DNA from: Kryptolebias marmoratus
Lineage: Eukaryota > Chordata > Actinopteri > Cyprinodontiformes > Rivulidae
Length of the DNA: 64,000 nt
Assembly: GCF_001649575.2 (NCBI RefSeq)
Contig: NC_051439.1
Span: 17,726,112-17,790,111, forward strand
Direction: 5' to 3'
The translations under genes and the position numbers were made by a program. Positions 30,601 to 45,600 of the stretch are shown one piece after another (the stretch's first letter is position 1; each line of letters opens with the position of its first letter). Below the pieces are notes generated by a model. The model saw only the letters and a program-made list of their open reading frames with translations. It was not told where the DNA came from and did not search any database.

Positions 30601-33600
30601 TTTGTAATTTGTATGTTTTGCTTTTGCTCAATAAAACACTAAAATATATGCTGAAATGTTTATTGCCCTGAACTTTTTCTTTTCCACAAAAGAAATCTGT
30701 ATTAGTAAAATTTATGGCACATGCTTCCTCTACTTCACTTACTGTCTCCAACTCTACACCATGCTCCTTCTTGAAGTTCAAGTTTCAGCTAAAACTGAGT
30801 TCATCTGGCCAACATTACTTGGTAATAACTTTACAGCAAAACGCATTTTCTTCAGCACTTTCAGATTTAATTATCAGATTGGTATGTTGTTGCTATGCTT
30901 CAGCATATCCCTTAATACTCACTCATAGAAGACTTATTTATTGTATAACAGTAGCCCATTACTGTTTCTGCAGGTGAAAAATGAGAGGACAATTCAGAGG
31001 CCACAAAGAAAATAAGTTTTTGAACTAATAAATAAAAAAAATAGAAAGAAAAAACATCAGAATATCTAGACTGAGGTTACAAAAACTACTTGCAGAATGT
31101 TAATAAAAAGCAAGAAATCAAAGCTGTGATTAACCAAAAACTGGTACAAAATGAGGTAAAGTCATTACACTTTACCAAGAAGAATGCTTTTAAAAATAGG
31201 TATCAAACCTGATTTGTTCATGCATACCTGCATAATAAGCCATTAAACTCTAAAAGCTTCAGGTGGTAGCTGGACCTCAAAGCCTGGTTTTCCACTACTT
31301 AGTAAATGGAGGTGTATTTGATGCCCTAATCCTAACCCATAATTTAAAATCACACAGCACATTACCCAACTATTCATTCACTACTTAATATGAGATTAAC
31401 AGACAACGTTGTGGCAAGACTAACTATTGTGGTCATCAGATAATTTGGGATGTTCAAATGAAAAGAAATTGGAGTGTCATTTTGTGGATGATGAGAAGAT
31501 AATTTCTGCGTGGGCTGGAAAAGGCAATTTATGTTTCTGTCAGTCGATACAAAGAGGATGTCAGTGGGAACAATAGCACGAAGAAGCCAAGGCTCCAGTT
31601 ACAGTTTCCAATAAAACCAACCACTATGTCTTCTCAAAACTCCCAAAATCTAAACTTGACACATTTCCAAATGACCTACGACAGACAAAATTTACAGAAA
31701 ACTATGACTGTTCTGAGGACATGTGTCACTTTATATAAGTAATCAGTTCAGACTTCTGTTCACCAGGTTTTTCCATTACTGTGATCTCTGGCATTTGAGA
31801 TCTTTATGGTGAACTTTACCACAGACTCAAGTGGCTGGTGAAAATATTTACAGAAGGTTGAACGTGACACTTGTGGGCTGCTTCAAATGACATTAGCTCA
31901 AAAAGTTGTGGTTGGACTCACTCACGATGTGCTTTATTCATCTGTCTCATCATTCTTCATTAGATTGTCCAATGACATCACAGGAAATTAAGTAAATGCC
32001 TTTAAATTAGCTGCTGACAAATGTGCCTCCAATTGCTCCAGTTTCATTGTACCGTAAAAGTACTTTGCAAGTGACCATTTGAAGTAAAAGCATGTTTTTC
32101 TACACTTAAGATGCAAGACACAAAAGTTACAGGGAAAAAAAAAAACAGATCCAGCACGTTTGACTAGTTTCAGTCAAGAGAAATGATCTTTAACCAACTG
32201 TTAACAATAAACTTTTAGGTCAGAGTAAGAAATCCTGACTGTCTAAGATATGTTTCATACCAGAAGCCACCATAGTTTACTTCAAATCATAAGCTGTAAT
32301 TGTAATGTAAAACTAAAACCCGTTCATTTCCCTTAGACTAAGTCTAAATCAAAAGAGGACCTCAATCATAATGACTCAAGGTCCATAAATAATTTATCCT
32401 GTTATCTCAAGAAATTATGTGTTTCAGAAGGCTTTGATAAACTACATTATCATCTTGATTTTGGATATCAAATAAGAAAACACAAGTATAGAACAAACTT
32501 CTTTGTTATTATAAAAATCTAATATATTCAAGATGTATGTACTGTCAATAACTTGCATGAAATCAAAATTTTATTAAGAAAAAAAATCAAAGCTTTCCGG
32601 ACAAAAAACAAACACATTATTATTCACAGGATATATTATTTTGAAATAGCTGGTTCACCTAAAGCCTGGCATGCATTATGGCCTCCTAAGGTAAATTCTT
32701 AGATTTGCCACCTTTGACAATATTATATCTTACAAGCAGTTTTCTTTTAACATGAGCTGAGTGTGCCAGTATGTTTGAGAAATTATTTCTTTATAGTTTT
32801 CACAAATACATAACCTTTCAGTGAGACAAACTGAATATTTTATAGCTGTTATACAACTTTTGAATTTTTTATTATGCCTTCCACAACCAAATGGTTGTTT
32901 TGATTAAAAAAAGAGAGGTTAAGGTGTGTTTAAAACACAGATTTGTGAAAGCAGAGACAGTTGTTCAACAGACATCAACGACATGTCAATCCAAACTCTT
33001 CTGTTAAGACAACACTTCCTGAGAACCAAGTAATATTTGCCTGTAATTAATATATATTCAGCAGTTCTAATCTACACAAGTTCCAGTTAGGGTATTTTCC
33101 CTCAATCGAAACTCTTGCCACCATTTATATTTGCTAGTTCAGTTCAGAACCTAACCTGAATGAATTTCATATTTGACTCACAAAACAATCAAATGTCTGA
33201 AAAACCAGCAAACAATTCTGATTTAAGTATAAGACTTGATGACAGATTTCCATATTCATCAACTCAATACAAAGCCTTGTAATTATAATTACATATCAAG
33301 ATTGTTGAGATTCTGCTTTAGCTGTCTCATCTGTATACAAAAAGCTGTCAAGCTTTCAAACAATATGTTAAAATATGAGGATGGGGTAGTTTTTCCATAC
33401 GTTTTTTTAGTGAGCAGTAAAGCATAATATAAAGTAAGGATGTTTTCTTTGTAATCTCTATTTTAAATCATGAAGTATTATTCTGCTACATGAAATCACA
33501 CACTGTCTAGAGAAAACATGTGTGTCATAAATTTTGCCACATCATCTGCTGAAGTGAAAGTACTCCTAAGTCACTGTAAAAAAAATATGTGCATAAAAAT

Positions 33601-36600
33601 AAAAAAAAGAATCATATGCCGTATCAAAATACTATATTTAATCTCTTTTTTATATTTATATTTATATTTATATCTTTTACCCTCCTTTTTCCATTTCACT
33701 TGTAAAATACAACAGTTGACTGGCTTGGTTCTGTTTCTGCAATAAGTACAAACTCTATATCTGAAGTCTAAATCTTGCACATTGCTGCACAAATCATGAA
33801 TCATCTCTGAGTCCTGCTGAGATTGTATAAGAGCAAAGCCGAAGGGGTTTGATAAAACCCCTGCTAAGCTCTGTCAACTTATGAAACATAGCAGAATATG
33901 TCTCATGTACAGTAAAGCTTGTTGCTTTAGGTTGAAATAAAAATGATAAGGTCCTATATTTTGGGTTGCTTAGTGTTCAACACACTAAATAAGTTTTCAC
34001 AGAACAAAACGGTTGTTAAATCATTGCTTTATGAACACTGTAGTTAGATTTATCAGTTGACCTACTGATAACAAGCATGTTTGATGTTGGTGTAATTAAA
34101 AATGTAAATAGTGTTAATTAACAAAATCCCCAAAGTGTAAGCACTTTTGAGTAAGACATCAACATGGAATGGAAATAAGATCAATCTGTTATGTATGAGC
34201 AACAGTTGGAAGCTTAAAAATGTTTAAACAAGTTTCAATAAATCAAAAATGAAAAATGTTTTTGAAGAAATGAATGTTATGGGGTAAAAATGATGTCTAC
34301 TTATATACTATCTACTTAGATTACATGTTAAAGACCAGTAGAACAACTGTTGCAAAATATGGGTATGTGTAATTTATTTCCTGGGGTTTTTAATTTGGGG
34401 TGTGGTGTCTCTGCATTTGTGCACAAATTCCACAAGGTCTCACTAATAGGCTGTGGACTATGCAGTGAAAATATTATACTGCCATACATCATGGCATGAT
34501 AAACACAATTATCAGATATGGCAGATAATTAGCCAGTTATTCGTGGTCACGGTTGTAAACTACCAACATAAAACAATTAATAAAACAGAAAATATGCGGG
34601 GAAAAAATAGCATTTTGTCATTTGAGGCAAACTTGGGTAATAAACTTTATAAAGGTAAAGGCCAGCAATTTAAAGCAATTTAGCTTTTGAGTTCAGGTGC
34701 CTGTATAAAATATATCACTTATAATTTATTACATTAGTTTGTGAATTATTTCCCTTTTATGAGACTCTTTTCTGTTAACGAGGGAAAAATGAGATTGTGT
34801 GGAGCATCAGTGATGAATTAAAAGTTGATCATAGATGTGGAGATTGTTGTACTCCTCTTGACTTTTGATGCCAAAGGCGTCAACTGAAGCAGGATTACTC
34901 ATGAGAGTGGGTTTTTTTTTCAAAATGTTTGCAGTGTTTATTGGTCTCTTTTGTTCCACCATTATGTTATTAGCTAATGTATCATCCCACCAGCAAAGTC
35001 CGCTAAGCAGTACCAGGTGCTCCAATTCCCTGGCAGAGTCAACCATGTTTGGAAACATGCGGGGGTAGAAGATAGTTATACACTTTTACATGCAACATTC
35101 CTACTATTACCTGTGTAAATACTCAGTGTAAGTGTGGGAACAGTGAACCTGCAGCACATACAGTGGCTCACAGAAACAGCTTTACAACATTAAATTTCAT
35201 GATGTGAACAACTTATGGAGCCATGGACAGCATGCTAATCAGTTGGTGGATACTAGTTTGAATCCCTTGGTGGTGTGGCTGGAAATGGTGTCACACCTCT
35301 ATAGGCTTGGTACACCTATAATGTTACATGCTGCAGACAGACTACTCTGTCTAAAGGACTGGTTGTTTAGGCTACTGCAACTATACATACAAACTTCACT
35401 ATGAAGGAACATGAAAGCAATATGGTCAGTAGCATGTGTGCGTTACTGACTGAAATATGTGCTTTTTAACACGCACAAGGACAATTTAGGTAATTACATT
35501 TGCATCATGTGAAAACCAGTATGTGACAGCTTGAGAGGGAAAATATACAAAGGAGTGAGGAACTCACATTACATATATTTGGTCCAAGAAACACTATGGT
35601 AAAATATCTGCATGATAATGTTGAGTTTATTTTAGAGAGCTGAGGTTTGGTGGGTTAAATAATCAAGCAGATATCTCAGCTTACCTTCTAATGTGCTAGG
35701 ATTTAACAACAAACCACAACGAGATGGGCTGAGTGCAGAATAATCCATTAAAGTAAGTAGAAATGCCATATTTAAACACAAGAACCATAATTACGATCAG
35801 TAGCATTTATCATTAACAGTAGACATGGAATTAAGATTTATATGCACAAACATGTTAAAACAGGGTTCAAGTGTTTGTTGGAGCATTGGCCCTGATTATA
35901 AGACAATTAATATTTCATTATTTAGGTGTATCAAGAAGTGCAGTGATCCAATAAAGTAACAAGGCAGCCAAGGGTTTTTCTGGTAATGTGGATTATCCTA
36001 ATAAGATGCTCAATTAAGTTTTCTAATTGGTTACCCTATTAATGAAATTGCTATGTATTACCTTACCAATTTTTTATTTTTCCTATTTTCGTGCCAACTG
36101 CAAAAGAAGAAGAAGAAGAAAAAAAAAACAGAATTGTGCCATATGTTATAGGTTAGCGGAAGATGCTGTTTTACTCATGAAAAAGGTAGTTTGAATGTAA
36201 TGTGCACATTAAAGCAGGCCATAGAAGAGTTATCTCTAGAATCATTGTAGATCTAAATCTGGATCCTATACTGGAAGCTATACAAAGACTTTTTACAATG
36301 ACGTTATTCTTGGAGCTACTCTTTGATTAAGCTATTATTCATATGAATGGTGATCGATATCCAGGCATGTAGCATTTTGTGAAATTTTCCTTCCTCTGAT
36401 CACTTTTCATGTAAGACTTTCTAGGTTGTTGTGTAACAAATCATCTGTGATGTGATATCATGATGTGAGATCATAATACGTCTGCTGGAGATGGTAAAAG
36501 TGATCTAAATGTAAAGCTGGAAACTATCTGGTGTTGCAAGTTTAAGGCAATTGTTGTGTGTAGAAATAAAATGTGTTGCTAATAAATTTAAGACGAAAAA

Positions 36601-39600
36601 GAAAAGGGGTGTTGACTTTCTGTGATTTACAACTCTCCTTCTCAGCGACACAGTGGCATAGAAGCAAATTTAGGCCTTTAAGAGGCAAGTGCCAATTTTC
36701 AAACAAAACTTAACGTTAGAATGTGCTTAAAAGGTAAAAAAAAAGCTGTACTGCAACAGATATAGGTAGGCTGAAGGGCCATAACACAGAAGGCTTGTTG
36801 TTCTGCAAAGAATAAAATGCAATTTGAAAAAAAGAGCCAACTCTACCACCACAGACAAAACCACAAAAAAGGGCCTTTTTAAGGAGAGCAGATGTTTTGC
36901 TGTTAAGGCACAAGCCATTCAAATGGTCGGGTATGTTGGAATGTGTTCTAGTTCAGAGATCCAACATACTGCTGATGTGTCTGAACTGAAGGCTACATGG
37001 ATACCTCTGTGAGAAAGAATATTTGTGTTTTTTTTCATTATTTGTCCTGTGTAGATTCTCATACATTTTCTTTTTAATTTAAGGGGCTTTCTTAGTTCTA
37101 AATGATCAAGAAGTTCAATCTCTGATGAAGTCAGTAGCACCCAGCCTACTATAGTGAGGAACTTCTACACTACATGAATACATATTTTACTGTCTTCTAC
37201 ATTGTCCCCTTGGAATATCTCAATATATCCTAAAACAAAACAATTCAAACTACACACCTTGACCAGCAGTCTCTCAAAACTCAGAAAATGAAGTTATTAA
37301 ATCTGGCTGAACCATTTCAAAGGATACTAATCTCATTATCTCGTTGCTTAAGTATCTCCTTTAATTTGGCCACTTCACTTGTGCTGACAATGCTGGCGTC
37401 TTCTCTGTTTCCTGTTGGCGACGGTTGTTGCTTACTGCACACATTTCTTTCACTTTGGTTGTCCAAAAACATTGACTGTAGGGAAAAAAAAGAAAGACTA
37501 CTGAGTTATGAAAAATAAGATTTTGTTTGTCCAAACTACCTGCTGATAGAACAAAATGTTAGTAAGGGGATGAGGATGGTCCAAAAAACAAAACGGAAAG
37601 GTATGTGGATGAAATCATATTAGGGAAGAGGAGGATTCCCTGGGTTTATAAAACAACATCATTTTTACGTCATCATGCAGCTTTGGAACCCTTAACTGAG
37701 ATCACACTGTACATTAACAATAACAGACCTAAAAACGAGAAAAGTGCACGTCTGTACATCACCCTGAAACCAAAACAAGCCGAGCGTGAAAGAGCAAACC
37801 AGTGTTAAAAACAAAGAAGAAATCAAATTTGAAACAGACAAATTCCTACAGAAACACTAGAGCATGATGGGGGTGATTCTTGCTGGAATGTAAACCAAAC
37901 AGGAGATAGAGTTTGTGGATCATAACAAACTGTAGGAGATATAAACACTCATTCAAGTGGGATCTGGATCTGCATCTGGTGGATGCTGAAGCTTCAACCA
38001 AATTATAGCTCAGGAACACAGTAAGCACCCAAGTATCTTCCTTTTGGCTATTAGTAGCAGCAGGAAAACAACAGCTGTTTGAGAAATGAAGGATTGAATA
38101 TATAACAAACTGTTTTTTTTTGAAAAACAAAAGTATTTTCCACTAAAATTTTGTCAGGTATCACCAAACACAAACATATTTTCTTTAGTTTTTTAAAGCA
38201 AATTCTTTTAGGTTTTTAGTTCAAACATTTGCATTAAAGCTGGCGTGTTAATAATACACCAGACATCAAAGTGATTAACACAAAACTGCAAAACATCAAG
38301 ACTGAGGACATGGAGATATTCCGCAGATCTGGAATGTATTAAACTTCCAAACAGGTCTGAAAATGACAATCATATGTAATATACAACTGAACTATAAAGT
38401 TTAATTAGACTACCCTGCTAGAGAAGTTTTGACCATATTAAAAAGAAGTATCTGTAATGAAGGATTTTCAAAGAAATGATCGATGTTGTGCTGCTGAATC
38501 ACTTGACATAAATGCTAACCAACAAAACTAATGGTCATTTTTTTCAGTCTTTAATTAAACGACCAGAACTGAGAATATCCTTTGAAGTAACACTTGTATG
38601 GTAATAGCATGTAAATCATGGTAGTGACTAAAAAGCAAAACAAACTTAGGAAATGATGAATGAATGAAGAGATCAGACAAAAATAAGTTCAACCAGAATA
38701 ACTGCCTCTACATAATATAAACACAGAGATAACTTTCAATATGTCACCTTCAGAAAGGAAAAACAGCGTTGGATTTTTCTCATGTCTGGTCCCAACGAGA
38801 GGGTCACATCTGGATCAGTGTCATTTAAAAAAGCCTTTACTAGCTCCTCCAACCTAAAAAAGAAAAGACAAAGACATAAAAATACACACTTTTACTAATA
38901 ACAAATCCAGTAGCAAGTTTCAACTTATAACACCCAACCTCTTCTGATCCAGGAAGGCAAATCGTTAAGATCTTTATCCGTATAGTTTAAATGTGGGTCA
39001 GGTGAAAAAAAAAACTATTTACTTAAAGCCGTGTTTCAACTCCAGCAGACTGACCTGTTGATAAACTATCACTAAATGATCATCCAAACACCATATGCTG
39101 AAATCTGGAAGCAGCCACTGGAAAACACCAGGAGGCAATCGTCCAGACGGATTCAATGTAGACACGCCAACCTGCGGTTTTTATTTTCTGTTGCATGTTC
39201 AACCTAAAAACATGCTAAGTTTACATGATGAAGGACTTAAAACAAACGTAGTGGTAATGTTTCAGAGCCCTGGAAAACATCATGGTTTTATGATGTAAAG
39301 CTGGATTCCAAAGCATCCCCATTGGATGCAATGTACACTTTGTAGGAAAACAATAAATCAATAAAAACAGTGGGATCTCAGATTCCACAAAGTTGTTCCA
39401 ATGCGAGGTGATCTGTCATCAAGCAGTTGTAAAACAAACAAACAAAAAAAATAATGAAATTTAAAAAAAAAGTATTTTCTGGAAAGAAAAAAATGCAGCA
39501 CACCAGAGGATGTACATATGTACATTTAGAATAAGAAAAGCAGTTATTCAGCACACAGGAAGACAAAATGAAGTAACAACAACAAAGAAACTTGTCATGG

Positions 39601-42600
39601 CCATGCAATGTGGTCACTATAGTCATTACTAAAAATTTCCAGTGTTAGCTGAACCACAAACAGTCCCAAACAGTTGGAAATAAGAGATAATCACCTGGAA
39701 ATAGTTTGAAAAAATGACTTAGCGTGGCGAATGAACAGGAAATCTATCAGCTCTGCAGTGGGAATCTGTCAAGTTTTTGATGAGCCCTCTGGTCTAAACT
39801 CTGGCCCTGATTGATTGAGCCTCTCTGTGTTATATTTGGTTAGACTTCAGAGAATAAGAATTTAGCTCAATACTGACACATCCCCATCTGTATTAGTTAT
39901 GTTGACACTTCAGGAAAAGATTTAAATAATTACAAACTGTGTCATATATTTGCTCAAGCATCAGCTGTTGTGATCGACACAGACAGCTCTGAGTGCTCTG
40001 TAAACATCCGAGGAATCTATGAAGTGATGTAAACATCTAAATCATGATTCTGTGATGAAAGGCCTGTGATGCGTTTATCCCAATATTAGATAGATTAAAA
40101 GCATTGAAAGTAGAATGAAGAAGCGGAGGTGGCATACTTCCAGATTTCCTCTGCAGTCAGCTGATCATCTCGCTGCTCTCCCGTCACCATCGCCAGCTCT
40201 TCCTTCAGTGACACAACCTCCCTTTTCAAACGTGCAATCAGCTGAAATACACAAACACAAAAAGGACAGTAAGAGGTCACCTGTGTTTGCACAACAAAAC
40301 ATGCACACAATTCCTGGGCACAGACAAGGATTTAGAAAGGGTCCATTTCCCTGCAGCCAGCTGACAATCTTCAAATGACCTTAATCTTGAAGTTTATCAT
40401 ACTTGTACTTGTGACAACAAAAAGCTGTATGTTCAGGAGGAAAAGCAGACAGCTTTTAGTAACTAATCACTGAACATGTTTAGTGACTCAAACTTCAAAT
40501 ATCACACCAAAGCCATACAAAGTTTTTGTCCCATTCCTGTTTTTTGGGAATAAAAGGAACAGCAAAGTAAAAATGAAGAAATGTAACAGTGAAAATGCAT
40601 ATCAATGTCAAAAATAATAACTGCTGGGTGAATAAATCTGTAATTTCCTGCAAAGGATCAATAAAGTATCCATCATAAATTTTCCCAAATACCCCTAAAG
40701 TAGTTTTTATGAGAAGTATAAAACATAATCTTCTCCAAAACCAGGGCCCAATGTTTATTTTGATCAGACAAATTAATACATTTTAGACAAAAATGTTATC
40801 TTTACACTCAGAAGAAAAAGCAGTAATCCAATATCTACAAAGTAACTATACAGACAATTCATTCACTGACCACTAATTGTCAGAGAATAAAGTCTGACCA
40901 AACAGAAACCTTCCAGACAGTAAGATCTGTGTCACTAACTCTTCACTTTTAATTCTTTGTTCTTCATATACACTTATCTGTTCAGAGGGATTAAGATATA
41001 ATAATCTGACTATGTGGTTTTACTGTGATGCTATGTGACACTTTCCTGTTTTTAAACTTTAGGTGCTGCTAAGAATAAAACTGAAAATGAGATTAAACAA
41101 ATATAGTGAATTAACAAGATGTAAATTATAGCAGATTTGATGGCAAAAATGGGAACTATGTAATAATAGGCAAGTTTTTATAATGTTGTACTTGATTGTT
41201 GTAAATGCCACTTCAAATACAAACACAAACACAAATAAAGCAGTCTTAAATGCTGGAACTGTCTCAGTGTTATATGAAAATAACAACTGCGTGTGAGTCA
41301 CTCAGCAGTCCTGGCACAAACATGCCAGGGAGCAAAAGGTCAGTGGGAATCGATACAAGGTCAAAGGTCAGAGTGAGTGATCTAACACAAACTAAACGCA
41401 GGTATTTCAGCTGGCATATTTTCTAACTGGAAAGCCAAACCCAGTCCGACAGACAGACACTGTCAGCTCAAGATGCTTGTGAAAAGAAACAGACCTGTTT
41501 TGTGGTTTTGGTAAGGTGCCACTTTTCTAAACAAAAATTTTGCTCCTAATCCACCCAGATCATATGTTTGAACATTAAACATCATGGCTGACCATTCCTT
41601 ACCAGAGCAGCTCCCTGTCTCTCTTTTTGGGGGGGAACCACTCCGTCTGATGTTAATTCTCACAGCTGCATCCTCAAAAATCCGACCGCCGGTTGTTGGT
41701 CAGCGGAATGATGCAGTTTATTTCAGAGCGCTAGGCCCATGCTGGCTTTTCAAAACCACAATGGGCTTACATACACTCCAAAATAAAAAACTGACTCAGA
41801 CCATGTGACTGATTATGGTGTTTTTCAAAAGTCATGACAGTGCAACAATGCAACATAATGTAATAAAGATGTAAATTTCTTCAATCTACTACACATCTGT
41901 CACTGTCTACATGCTGACTAACATAATATCCAATTAACTTTGAAGCATTAACACAATCCAAACTTGAAATTAACTCCTCTTGTGCACAAAACCACCCACA
42001 GTAAACTGTAAGCACTAGAGCATAACCATAGGTTTTACACTAAATGCTTGTATACAATATTGCACAGAGTCCCACTCAAACATGCTGCTATTACAGGGCC
42101 TCCTTTTTATGAGGGGAGAGGAGGCAGTGTTTCCCCTTACCTCTTTGGGCGAGGTTTGTATCCTGAACAAGAAAAAAATAACACACGTTCTGTATTACCC
42201 ATATCACATGGAACAACCACACATTTTCTTTTTTCTAAAAGGATGCTCGTCACGTTGACAAGACAACAAAATGCAGGAATTTTCACACTCACTTTCTGAA
42301 AATGTCTCTCTGGTTAGTGATAAGAAGCTTCTGTTTGTTTCACAGGTACATGCTAATAACGAGCTGTCTCTTCGAGCTGACATTTGTGCCTCTGTGAAGT
42401 TCGACTGTAGGAGGAAAGTCAACTAACTAGGCAGTTAGCCTTCACATACACTGGCAAACCAGTTCAACTTAAATTAGGCATTCCTACACGTGAAGCTTAA
42501 GTTTCACATAAGTACACAAACAAATGCGGCGGCGAGCTGTGAACGCATCTGATACCAGCAGAAAATTCCCACCAACAAAAACAGACCAGGATCTTTCTCA

Positions 42601-45600
42601 TCTAAAGCTGACCTTAGTGCCCTTAGAGAAACTAACAGCCTTATATGGTGTGGCCACTGTGGCAGACTTCATTATATCCACAGGTCACTTTTCAGCACTT
42701 CATTCTTTCACTGTTCCATGAGTGACTTGTTAAATATTTTGTCTGGTCTGGCCGGTTTCCTGCTGTTCAGAAATCCCATTAGTACCCTGCAGTAGAAAAA
42801 CTACTCCGTTAATGTCGCAAACACGCTTACAAAAAGCAAACTGCAGGTTTCAAACCAGTTACCAAAAGCATCAAGTCCAACAGTCAGTCAGTCACCCCAA
42901 ACCTCAATAAAGAACATTGTTGCAGTTTTTTTTTTTTTTAAACTATGTTGCAGGCTTTGCGATGTTGTCATTTCAGTCAGCCAGAGAGAGAGATACAGTT
43001 TGGAAACAGAACCAGCAAACAAAATGAGAAACACTATAAATCCATAAACAGAGACAAGATGTTTGCCCATGGAGCTTGGCTTTGCCTGGAGCTGTAACCA
43101 TGTCGAACCCAGTTGGGAGCAGCCAGACACTGTCACAATTACTGGGCCAGCCGCAGACTCTCTTAAAAATACCTCTGTAGGGTTTGCAAGTGGCCAGCCA
43201 AATCTCAGTAGCAGTAATACAGTAGCAGTTCATTCTGAGGCAGATCTGGGTGGAAGCAGATGACGTGGATATAGCAGGTATGGTTTATAATTGATGCTCT
43301 CGGGAGGCCTTTTCAACAACTATTAGCTTTAATAGGTATTGTATATAGAGAATGCAGAAGGTAAATTTTTGTCAGATTGGTGAAACTGCTCTAATTTTGA
43401 CGCCCACATGTGACAATCTCTAATGCAAAGCAATAAAGGGAGCATGGGTATGAACTGTTAAATGTAAAAAAAAAAAAAAAACTGCAGCGAGGCTTCACTG
43501 TCTTAATGTGTGACCAAAAACCGTAAAAATCCCCCCCCCTCCCATCATTTTCTGCTCGAGATGTTTCTCAAACGTACTAAAACACCAATATATGCTGAAA
43601 AAAATGTCGGCTATCCCTGTTTTAAAAGTGTCCTTACATCAACTTCTGGACAGAAAACAAGTCACAAACAGGCAATTTGTACTTTCTAGCAACGAAGTGT
43701 AGAAACAGTTGTACAGATTACTTCCTAGGTGGATTTTTCTTTCTACAGGATGTTAGGTATTAGAACAAAATATGCTAAACAAGAATCGGTTACATGTAAA
43801 CAAGACAAAGAGAAAATGCAAACAGGACAAGTGAGCAGTCTAAATATCACAAAGTAAATAGAAATTCAAGTCCTAAAGGTTTGAAAACTTTTCTTTGAAA
43901 AAAAAAAAAAAAACTAAATCTGATACTGGAAATTTAAGCTTATTCTGGGTTAGAGTTTGTTACATGTAGACTCTGGGTTCTCGCTACATATAATAAGCTG
44001 ATCAGTATCAACCATATAACCTAAATGTAGAGTCTGGTCATGTGAAAAAACAAGTCAGCCTCTGTGGTGTGATTGGTATTTGGAGCAACTGGTGAAGTAC
44101 GAGTGTCTGGCAGTCTCACCAGGGCAGGATCCAGTTCTTCATTCAATATGGCCTCATTCTTGATGAGAGCCACACGCTGAGCGAAGCGACACGTAGAGAT
44201 GGACTCCTGGTAAAAACAGTTTTAACAACGTCTCATTATTTCTCTGCAAGACAAATAGAAAATTAAACTTTTAAAAAATGTACAGGTTTCTCTTGGAAAT
44301 GAGACTACCTGTCTCAGTGAGATTACCTATTTCAATAAAAGCAAATAAAATGTTGCCGTTTTAAAAAGCGATAGAAAGTTATGTAAAAATAATTGTAATA
44401 ATTTGCTAATATTTATGAATTCCCTAAAAGATGCAATCACAATATCCAGCCCCATGTGGCTCAGGATTCTATTTGGAATAGGTTTTATGTTTTGATAATA
44501 TTTTACATAGTTTTCTGTTTCTTTCTTTCTTTCTTATTGTAATTATTTTCTAACAGAGGATTGTGTATAAAAATGACCACAGGTTGCCCATCCTCACATC
44601 AAGGTTCCTTTTGTCGACTGCCAGCGTGGCGATCATAGTTGTCATGCAGTTGCCCCCCAGGCTGTCCCTCAGAACCGACGTCAACATGGAGTTTCTGTAT
44701 GGGATGTGGGAGCGATTCTTCTCTGACAATGCTATTATCACCTGAAGAAGAGAACAAAGAAAAAGCTCCATTTGTAAAACAAGACATACAGCGGCTGTCA
44801 AAGGTTTTGACACCAAAAGCTTTTAAATACTCATTGCAACAATCACATATTCTACGACCCCAAATCGGAGAAAGCTCAGATAGTTAGGAAACTGTCATTG
44901 TTACAATTATTTTGACTTTTATTTTACAGGAGACAGCATGAATCAAAGATATTTCTTCAATCAATTAAGCACTTTAGCTGGTATATACCTCATTTTTGTT
45001 TCAGAATTTCTTGCTTGGATTTGCTATTTGAGACTTTGACCATCAACAGACATGTAAGACCTTCCAAAGTTTTCAAAACAATCTTAACCAGTGCATGTCA
45101 AAAGAAATTATGATGAAACACACACATGCACACACACACTCAAACTGAAAGGGTGAAAATAACTGTTGTGGATTACTTGTAATATTTTAAACAAGAAAAC
45201 AAATGAAAGCGTTCACCTGTTCCAGGTAGTGGAGTGAGAGGTTGATATATTTGGCTTCAGTGAGCAGCTGCCCGTCTAGACCCGTCTTGCTAACCCTGTC
45301 GGACCCAGCCAGGTCCACCAGGTGGAGTTTGGATCGCCGCAGGGTGGCTGAGCCGGGCTCACGCCTGCAGAGGTGCACGGTGAAAATACAGTGTGAGCGA
45401 GTGGAAGCCTGGTTCGTGGGAGTCTGAGGATGACAAAAAGAGAAAAGGAGGTTAGAATAAATTTGGAAGCCTAAAACATTGTGAGAGCCTTTTTTTTTGA
45501 CAGATCTTTTTCCTTCTATGCTTGAAAAATGCATCACAGATTCCCACAAGACACTTTGAGTCAATCAACTTTAAAAAGTGTTTACTGGCTCTGAATTCTT

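Larger units (their letters stand above)
29774..37327 (-). other. kif6 intron 12
   Basis: This is the longest intron (7.55 kb). It holds a repeat tail at 30120, A/T-rich microsatellites and no recognised gene. Confidence 0.75.

Noticed and set aside
35233..35266. tRNA-like A-box (TGCTAATCAGTTGG) and B-box (AGTTTGAATCC)
   Set aside because: The two boxes are only about 8 bases apart, far too close for a tRNA or an active tRNA-derived SINE, and no cloverleaf can be drawn.
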